Shown piece after piece: positions 6,748 to 12,129 of a stretch of 12,129 nt of DNA. The notes under the pieces are model-generated. The model was not told the origin of the DNA, did no database searches, and saw nothing but the letters and a program-made list of their open reading frames with translations. The stretch lies in assembly GCA_003024985.2 (NCBI GenBank), contig PXIH01S0002407.1; one strand, 5' to 3'. Every line of letters starts with the position of its first letter. Positions within the stretch are counted from its first letter, which is position 1. Made by a program: the position numbers and the translations under genes. Source of the stretch: Euperipatoides rowelli (taxonomy: Eukaryota > Onychophora > Udeonychophora > Euonychophora > Peripatopsidae).

Positions 6748-8459
6748 TTATTTTTTAGTGTGGAACTGTAAAAAACATTCTGGGCACAGTGGTTCCTGGC
6801 AACGGTCACATAAATATCTAGTTTTTCTCTTGCATCCTTGTAGATGGCATTTTGAAGCATAATTTTTTGTAGTTTTATTAGGATAGTGAGTTCCCCCATC
6901 TTTTCGCAATTCCGTTGGAGCTTTTATTCTCACTCTATTTTTCACAGCTGGTGTGGAAGTTTCAAATGATGGTCGACCTCTCTTTCGGGAGCTACCTGTA
7001 AAAATTAATGAATTAGCAATAGAGCTTTTAAATTCTAAGAGGTCTAGTTTTTCCTTTTGTGGGTACTTTTTCCAGAGAATCCAGCAATTTATAACCAAAA
7101 CATTCATTAAATGATGAAAAATTCTGAAATACCACCTTTTGTGGCGGAGACAGTGACGATATAGTCCAACTAGAGAGTCCATTAGATCAATTCCACCCAT
7201 ATGGTTGTATAAACAGCAATTGAGAATGGGCGTGGAATCTCTATTTGTTTTTTTTTTCTTTCTCGACCATCTTTTGGCGATTCCAATTGGCTCAGCTCCA
7301 GCAAAGGTTGATGCTACATGCACTAATGAATTGTCCATCCATCTAGTAACTGTTATATTTGTTACAGAAGTAGCCAAGCAGTGAGCACCTCTAGGTCCCT
7401 TTTTCATGTCTTTGGATGGTATCATTTTTTCTTCAGCTCCACGAAGTCTATTTATTCTGATTGTTCCAGATGCATGAATGTCCATTTCAAATAACTTTTT
7501 AAGCAGTGGAATGGAGGTAAATAGGTTGTCAAAAAATACCTTGTGATTTTTTTGTTTCAAATTTTCACAAAGACGTAACACAACATCACCAACTGCCCCA
7601 AATTCTGTAGGTTTCTTATTCTTGTTGTAACATCCCTGATACATTTCAAAGTTATAACAACCAGATGTTCCAGCTAAAACCCAGATTTTGAAACCCCATT
7701 TATGTGGTTTGCTTTTAATATATTGTTTGAGTTTAGAACGGCCCTTGAAGGGCACCATCATTTCATCCACTGAAAGAAATTCTTCAGGAGTACATGAATT
7801 AATAAACACTTTCTGAAAGTGGTCAATTATAGGCTGCAGTTTGATAAGGAGATTAGTGTTATTATCAATGAAATGCAAATACTTACGAATTTCACAGAAA
7901 CGGGGATAAGTCATGTTATCTGCAATAAGAGGAAGTCTAGTTCCATGATAAGGGCTCCGATATTGCCTTGGCCTGGAATAGTGTAAGTATGATGTAACAT
8001 AATTTATTCCTAGGTAAACTTTTAGTTCTGAAATTGTAAATCTAAATGAAGGGTTACCATTTTGTGTAGCATAATAGTTTGACATGTAAACAATATCTGA
8101 CATTAATGTCTCAGGAAACATTTTATAAAAATAATCAATAGGCATATCTCCAGAAATATTAGACTTGCACACACCAGTGAATTTAGGTACATTGTTTGCA
8201 TGGTAATTTTCACGGTTGGCATACCATAGAATAGGGCGAAGTGGAGGCTTGGGTGTTATGTGAGAAGGGGATCCAGAATCTGTGGTCATGTGATGGTTTG
8301 GGATCATTATTATCTGGGGCTTCATCAGAGTCAGATTCTCCAAAATATGGTTCCCACAATTCATCTTCTGAGCCTGATTCATCATCTTCTGATCCACTTG
8401 GATGCAAGATTTGATATTCAATTTCCTCTTGTGTTAGATCTTTGGGATTTCTAGGTTTT
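6748..8459 (-). CDS. piggyBac transposase, main exon, one frameshift near the N-terminus
   Basis: Cut-and-paste DDE transposase acting on piggyBac ends at TTAA sites in the nucleus. In the 557-codon downstream frame (ORF begins at 8421) the core domain starts near RPILWYANRENYHANNVPKF. Catalytic Asp are visible: D219 (SVDEMMVPFKGR), D298 (VFFDNLFTS), and D412 and D415 (GGIDLMD). Spacing resembles the Trichoplusia ni enzyme. A basic AT-hook-like SRKRGRPS follows at 478-485. The C-terminal cysteine-rich domain (C525, C530, C538, C541, C546, C549, H554) is complete, just before the stop at 6750. The true N-terminus is in another frame: from 8458 it reads KPRNPKDLTQEEIEYQIL and an acidic run, SGSEDDESGSEDELWEPY. 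That frame must shift by one base around 8270-8320. Without the shift the protein lacks its N-terminus, or the shift is a sequence error. Total length would be about 620 residues, normal for the family. Confidence 0.93.
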
Positions 8460-8687
8460 CTGAAATTACAGAGAAAATAATTAATAATTATAATTTTCTA
8501 GAAAAAAAAAATAGTGTTTAGAAATTTGTAATATATCATTCAGTAAGTAAAACAAGTAGGTAGTAAAATTTTAAACAATCTAAACTTAGACATAAAATAA
8601 AATTTTGCTGAAAAAAAAAATGAAAATGGGAAAAAAATAGCCACCAGCTCAATATTGTACAATTAAAATGTTCAAATTTTTATTTAC
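8460..8687 (-). other. Probable 228-bp spliceosomal intron of the transposase gene
   Basis: On the minus strand the donor is AAAAAG|GTAAAT (GT at 8687-8686) and the acceptor is TTTTCTCTGTAATTTCAG (AG at 8461-8460), with a pyrimidine-rich tract. The intron is AT-rich. Splicing joins AG to A, giving an Arg codon, and keeps one reading frame from the upstream exon into KPRNPKDLTQEEIEY, so it is a phase-2 intron. Both signals and the frame agree, but there is no transcript evidence. Confidence 0.75.
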
Positions 8688-8839
8688 CTTTTTTCATGGC
8701 TTTCATTTAGGACACCAGTTTGTGATCTGGTTGTAAGTCTATTCATGTCAGCTTTAGAATAAGTTTTCATTGTAGGCCTATTCCCTAACGTTTCAGTTGT
8801 AGCCTTACTGTTTGCAGGTTTTATCTGTTCATCCATCAT
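8688..8839 (-). CDS. Probable first coding exon of the piggyBac transposase
   Basis: ATG at 8839-8837, with a second ATG directly after, opens 50 codons that begin MMDEQIKPANSKATTETLGN and end LNESHEK plus two bases of a split codon. The frame is open throughout and joins the main exon in phase across the 8460-8687 intron, producing a basic KRKPRNP junction typical of the region before the acidic N-terminal segment of these transposases. The start choice rests on the paired ATG; a possible 3' splice site (TTTTATGCAG, AG at 8848-8847) lies just upstream, so a noncoding leader exon is possible. ESHEKR ahead of the acidic stretch may contribute to nuclear localisation, but that is inference. Confidence 0.65.
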
Positions 8840-8846
8840 TGTTAAT

Positions 8847-9190
8847 CTGCATAAAACACAAATAAAGTCTCATTTATTAAATATTATAAAATAAACATCA
8901 GTTTTATAAAATAACTTAACAAAAAAATGTACAAAATAACCGATAAATGTTATTCTACAAAGCAATAAGTTTTGTAGTATATTTTCCACTTTTAAAAAAA
9001 AAATATGACTGTAGGCTATCAATGACAAGTAATAGAAAGGGAGCCAACAGAAATCATAAAAACATTTATTTAGACATTAAATATCAGAATATATTTTAAT
9101 ATTCACAAAAATTTTTACTCTCTAATAGAATTCATAATGTGAAATGAAGTATAAAGTTTTAACAGAGTTGTAATTACTATTACCAATAGA
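8847..9190 (-). other. 5' flank of the transposase: candidate leader intron or promoter, AT-rich
   Basis: No coding potential. On the minus strand the stretch ends in TTTATTTGTGTTTTATGCAG, a fair acceptor; ATTGGTAATAG near 9180 is a possible donor, so a 5'-UTR intron could span most of this region. Alternatively transcription starts inside it. No convincing TATA box can be singled out in such AT-rich DNA. Confidence 0.3.
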
Positions 9191-9210
9191 CCTCATATGA
9201 GCTTCCATTT
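9191..9210 (-). repeat. Right subterminal inverted repeat with CCTCATATGAGG palindrome
   Basis: CCTCATATGAGCTTCCATTT, the inverted partner of 6429-6451; the palindrome here is CTCATATGAG plus a flanking CC. It marks the right side of the piggyBac element about 350 bp upstream of the ATG. Confidence 0.85.
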
Positions 9211-9478
9211 GTTTGTATCAAATTTTAAAGTTAAATTTAATTATTTGTAAAAATAAACTATACTACTTATTAAAATACATATTTTTAATTTAAAATATAT
9301 TTTTTACTCATCAAAATTTTTAATCTATAAATCTAAGAAAATTATTCTTACATGACATGTTGAGAAAACCACCAAAAATGACCCAAATTGAAGCAGTGAT
9401 TTTAAAAACTTCCTGTTTTGGGTGCTTCCATCTGCAGGAAAAATCTGAAAATATTTAGAGACCTTGCATGATCTCTNT
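9211..9478. other. AT-rich stretch holding the unresolved piggyBac right end
   Basis: No TIR matching the left end is visible. CATGTTGAGAAAACC at about 9356-9370 weakly resembles the reverse complement of the left terminus. Minus-strand sequence from 9478 to 9402 is open (RDHARSLNIFRFF) but does not match the next expected block of the repeat-protein family. Base 9477 is N. Confidence 0.35.
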
Positions 9479-9666
9479 TTTCCATGAGACCGAATTTGTT
9501 GTGTAGTGGTGAAAGGTATATCTTTTGATAATCAACTATTGTATCTTGTTGTATATTATGTTTAACAATTTTATGTCCCATTCTCATTAACCAGTTCTTC
9601 ACATTGTAATGATTGGTGTCATCATGGCTATTCCACAATCCACAAGCAAAGGAAGCATGTCTTGTA
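9479..9666 (-). pseudogene. Arthropod repeat-protein fragment (CFLCLW...PLHNKFGLM)
   Basis: Reading from 9666: YKTCFLCLW, then after a 7-bp duplication NSHDDTNHYNVKNWLMRMGH, IQQDTIVDYQKIYL and SPLHNKFGLME. The recalled family order is KYPCFLCxWDSRxxxxHYxxKxWPxR, LVxxxKIxLPPLHIKLGLMKxFVKALD, then the GPQI and MSLK blocks found at 5897-6302. The strand and order fit one ancestral gene cut by the piggyBac. Its upstream side stops abruptly at the LINE 3' end (about 9670). The break after CLW comes from a tandem copy of TCCACAA (9632-9638 and 9639-9645). CFLC may be half of a zinc-binding site. The function is unknown. Confidence 0.6.
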
Positions 9667-9669
9667 TAG

Positions 9670-9920
9670 CATATTCAAATTCACTTTATTAAGAAAATTA
9701 ATTATTGTACAGAGTGAGCAGTAATAAATAATCAATTTAACAAAACAATACATTTCAGCAATACAAAACAAGCAAAAAATATAATCGCTATAAAACAAAT
9801 ACCATAGAGGCAAACAACAGAATAGGAGGTTTGCATCGGTATTTATAATACACATTTAAAAATAATAAGAAAAATTGAATCTGCAGAGATATTACATATG
9901 TTTAGTCATTGTTCACCATC
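9670..9920 (-). other. LINE 3' untranslated region and tail
   Basis: Follows the stop after CDER (9921). It is U-rich on the minus strand, with AATAAAG near 9690-9684 and a GAATTTGAAT tail ending at about 9670. ORFs here are chance frames. No poly(A) tract; the element probably ends in the short GAATTTGAA motif. Confidence 0.6.
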
Positions 9921-10136
9921 TTATCTTTCATCACAAATCGATCTAACATGTTTTCTAAGATAATCAAAAACCTTTCTTTTAAAATCCTTAAAAGATCCAC
10001 GATTTCTCATATAAATCGAACAGTGATTTCTATTTGATTTACAATATTTCAGTATTATACTATGTCTATTTGTATTACCATAGATTATTTTCCTTAAAGT
10101 AAATTTATTTTCTGTATGTTGTTTATAACTAGACAT
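9921..10136 (-). pseudogene. LINE ORF2 C-terminal segment
   Basis: Minus frame from 10136: HTENKFTLRKIIYGNTNRHS, then YCKSNRNHCSIYMRN and FKDFKRKVFDYLRKHV. This resembles the C-terminal HxTRxx...FKxxLKxYL region downstream of the RT in Jockey/CR1-like elements. It is separated from the RT by about 170 bp without a clear frame (10137-10308). Confidence 0.6.
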
Positions 10137-10308
10137 TTGTAGTAAAAAAATGTCGTTATCCTCTGGTAAGGGGAAAGTGAGTTATATAAAGTGGCTCATT
10201 ATATTTTATGTTTGCTATCCTGAGATGTGTTTAGTTATAGATCTCAAAGCATGATCTAAACACATGTAGTTTTTTTATAAAGGTGGCCAATTATATTATT
10301 ACCATAAG

Positions 10309-10960
10309 CTATTGCAGGTTGAATATATAATTCATATAACAATTTAAAAGTATTTTGATTAATATATTTAATACCGGTATTGTTTTTATTATTTTAAATT
10401 TGATTCTAATATTTTTAGTTATTTTTTCAGCATGATGAAAAAATGTAAATTTACTGTCAAAGGTAATTCCCAAGTCTGAATGATTTTCTACTTTCTTAAT
10501 TTCGTTATTATTTATTTTGTATGTTGATTTTATCTTAGTTCCAAACCAAATAGACATTATTTCAGTTTTATGATGATTGATATCTAATTTTTTAACCAGT
10601 CTAATATTAAGTTCAAGTTAATCTGAAGAACATCAACATCTTTTATAGAATAAGTCTGAATTGATACGATTCTAGATCTTTATATCATCTGCATATATAA
10701 TGCTGTTAATCTGTTTTGTAATAGGGAAGTCAATCAAAGTACAAATTGATAGACAAGCCGACAAGGAAGAACCTTGTGGAAGACCAATATATATGATATT
10801 GATGTCAGACATAATTCCATTGATGCATTGGAGACCTGTTTTCCAATCCAAAGAAGTCCACCATAAGTCATTGATAAATTTACCATTTTAGTGATTATTG
10901 GAACAAAGGACATCATTTGATTAAGAAGTATGGAATTTTGTCACTTCCCTTGAAAGTAGT
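10309..10960 (-). pseudogene. LINE reverse transcriptase remnant (GLPQGS, YADD)
   Basis: Copies element RNA into DNA at the nicked target in active relatives. On the minus strand, GSDKIPYFLIK lies near 10950, CINGIMSDINIIYIGLPQGS at 10827-10768, LSACL and LIDFP follow, and INSIIYADDIKI ends at a TAG at about 10675. The YADD catalytic box is at 10695-10684 and intact. Further on, a frame from 10557 gives MSIWFG, KINNNEIKKVENHSDLGITF and DSKFTFFHH, the standard Y.INxxxIxxVxxxxDLGxxFDSKLxF block. GLPQGSSLSP and YADD in this order identify a LINE RT, distinct from the Penelope RT at 2370-3012. Frameshifts near 10840 and 10560-10680 and stops inactivate it. Confidence 0.85.
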
Positions 10961-11246
10961 ACCTGTTAAAATGTTCCAGAAATAATGAGTTGATTTCATG
11001 TGTGTCATAAGTTTCGATCCCATTGTTAAGTAACTTCGTTATTTCTTTGTCTTGTTTAGATTTTTTCAAGTGATTAAAGTAGTTATTTTTGTTCTATGCT
11101 GATTTTTTCATTATATATATCTCATAGTTCATTTTAGCCCTCTTTATGCTAAAGGTTGACTTTGTTTCTGCTTCTTTTGTATTCTCTTAAGTGTGCCTCA
11201 TTTTTGGAGTTTTTATATTTATTGAAAAGTTTTTTTTTCCTCTGTG

Positions 11247-11510
11247 TCATTTTAGATTTGATTTCTGAGTTAAAACATTTGTTTGTGTTTTTCCTTTTTT
11301 GAACTTTGTAATATGTGGGGTATTATTTTCCAATATTTCATGAATGATTTTTATAATATAACGGTAATCATCTGTTTGGTTGGGATCGTTAAATAAGTTG
11401 CATATATTTAAGTCAGTTAGATCTTTGTTAACCTTGTTGTAGTTTAGTTTTTTAAAGTTAATTATCTTTGGGTTCAAGCTTGTACCTATGGTTTTATTTA
11501 GGTTAAGCAA
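11247..11510 (-). pseudogene. LINE connector between endonuclease and reverse transcriptase
   Basis: Minus frame from 11510: NFKKLNYNKVNKDLTDLNIC, FNDPNQTDDYRYIIKIIHEI and NTPHITKFKKGKTQ. Jockey/CR1-like ORF2 proteins usually have here a (N/D)xxKANFxxFxxxLxxxxW...Y..I..I......PxK+xK stretch. The order and basic tail fit. Sequence 10961-11246 to the RT is a decayed, lysine-rich connector without a clear frame. Confidence 0.6.
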
Positions 11511-11940
11511 GTTTGAGTGCGAGTATGATATGGTTGCTTTTTCCCAATGGTTCTATAGTGTAAATATTTTGAAAATCATCTAAGGATGTTGATTTATGAA
11601 TCTTGTATTTTTTTTAATTATTTGGTGAAGATAATTTTTATTGATGTATTCCAATAGACTAATACTATAAGTATCTACTCACTCTATCCTGTTGAAATTC
11701 CAATCAATTAGGGGTGTGTTGAAGTCTCCAAAAATAGTGAATTGTTTGAATTTGGGTTTTATAATAGGGTAACCCATTTCAAGTTCGTTAATGATATATC
11801 TATCTTGGTCTGCTGTTGAGTTTGGTGATATGTAGAGACCGCCTGGTAGTGTATTACTCCCTTTGTTCTCCATTATTATCCAAATTAGGAACAGTTTACT
11901 TTCCGGACTTCTGTTATCAGTGCTTTATATCCTTTTTTTT
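11500..11940 (-). pseudogene. LINE apurinic-type endonuclease remnant
   Basis: Nicks target DNA in active relatives. The minus frame from 11873 includes GGLYISPNSTADQD and FTIFGDFNTPLIDWN (about 11735-11690), the GDFNxPxxxW catalytic motif of APE-like LINE endonucleases. Then, after frame changes, LLEYINKNYLHQII, KKNTRFINQHP and IEPLGKSNHIIL (about 11545-11510) match the xxLxQxxxxxTR and PLGxSDH motifs; the catalytic SDH appears as SNH, a likely inactivating change. The N-terminal half of the domain is not recognisable beyond about 11940. Confidence 0.75.
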
Positions 11941-12129
11941 TTAATCATTTTGGAAAACAAATCTAGTGAATAATGAATTCATTTTATTTTTATATTAATA
12001 TATTATAATATAAAATAATAATACAAAACAATAAGTAATGTATGTAAGTAATAGCAGACACAGACATCATGGTACGCCAACCCCACAAATAGATGCAGAT
12101 GATCATTTTTCATTAAAATAGTTCTGAGG
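11941..12129. other. AT-rich right edge, nothing recognised
   Basis: It contains an AT-rich palindromic run (about 11980-12012, TATTAATATA / TATTATAATATA). The last 120 bp have a more even base composition but no motif. The upstream part of the LINE or its target may lie beyond the window. Confidence 0.4.

Larger units (their letters stand above)
6303..9210 (-). mobile_element. piggyBac-like transposon (right end not resolved)
   Basis: The left end is TTAA (6303-6306) followed by CCCTCTCGTACACGAAC. A CCC start next to TTAA is the hallmark of piggyBac elements, which insert at and duplicate TTAA. Subterminal inverted repeats sit at 6429-6451 and 9191-9210. Between them lies a single minus-strand transposase with a probable intron. 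The minimum element is therefore about 2.9 kb, within the usual range. No GGG-TTAA terminus matching the left end is visible beyond 9210; candidate TTAA sites (9231, 9237, 9402) lack it. The true right end lies between about 9210 and 9480, and its TIR is mutated, deleted or beyond my recognition. Confidence 0.8.
9670..11940 (-). mobile_element. Degenerate LINE (Jockey/CR1-like non-LTR retrotransposon)
   Basis: Minus-strand order: endonuclease (about 11940-11500), connector (11510-11247), reverse transcriptase (about 10960-10309), C-terminal tail (10136-9921), 3'-UTR (9920-9670). This is the ORF2 order of an APE-type LINE. The 3' end reads AATAAAGTGAATTTGAATATG and abuts the CFLCLW fragment of the host repeat. 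GAATTTGAA-type tails are common in CR1 and Jockey-like elements; the clade is not assigned. No ORF1 is seen, so the copy is 5'-truncated or decayed beyond 11940. Many stops and frameshifts make it inactive. Confidence 0.8.

Noticed and set aside
8260-8454. Plus-strand ORF over the transposase N-terminus
   Set aside because: It is the antisense shadow of the acidic transposase segment.
9477-9477. N base as biological signal
   Set aside because: A sequencing or assembly ambiguity; it only limits reading of the repeat-protein fragment there.
9684-9855. Minus ORF rich in Cys, Phe and Tyr
   Set aside because: It falls in the LINE 3' untranslated region; only its last residues (YKTCFLCLW), past the LINE end, belong to another coding remnant.
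1-12129. CRISPR array, tRNA, rRNA, bacterial operon or integrated virus
   Set aside because: No regularly spaced direct repeats with unique spacers, no tRNA/rRNA motifs recognised, and all reverse transcriptase motifs fit a LINE or a Penelope-like element rather than a virus.

Overview
This window looks like AT-rich, repeat-dominated nuclear DNA of an animal, most likely an arthropod (possibly a hemipteran insect; low confidence). There is no bacterial-style gene organisation: no operons, ribosome binding sites or dense ORFs. The only long ORF is a piggyBac transposase with a plausible spliceosomal intron. Everything else I recognise is a transposable element (TE) or a decayed piece of one. 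I found no evidence of a new cellular system; the interest is in nested, datable insertions.

Layout. 1-425 (+): broken fragment of a TE-associated protein with EADT, DDTDVL and TDCD...GIGKK motifs. 570-1618: non-autonomous hAT-like element with a perfect 8-bp target-site duplication (TSD, CATTACAA) and internal tandem repeats. 1880-3012 (-): Penelope-like element remnant with reverse transcriptase (RT) motifs, a GIY-YIG-like remnant and a very tentative hammerhead-ribozyme trace. 3013-3599: AT-rich, nothing recognised. 3608-4986: second hAT-like element, with perfect TSD TACAACCA, GC-rich terminal inverted repeats (TIRs) and the C-terminal dimerisation segment of a hAT transposase on the minus strand. 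5030-5649 (-): degenerate coding-like sequence with an 18-bp tandem repeat. 5897-6302 and 9479-9666 (-): pieces of one arthropod repeat-protein family, in the right order and orientation, split by the next element. 6303 to roughly 9210-9480: piggyBac transposon with a TTAA-CCC left end, subterminal inverted palindromes and a nearly intact minus-strand transposase. 9670 to about 11940 (-): degenerate LINE (non-LTR retrotransposon) with endonuclease, RT and C-terminal segments and a 3' tail. 11941-12129: AT-rich, nothing recognised.

Inferred history. An old repeat-family coding sequence on the minus strand was interrupted by a LINE and by a piggyBac. The flanking coding pieces carry many stops and frameshifts. 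The piggyBac keeps all four catalytic aspartates, its cysteine-rich domain and 557 open codons, so it is probably the youngest insertion. One reading-frame break near its acidic N-terminus and the absence of a recognisable right TIR argue against calling it active.
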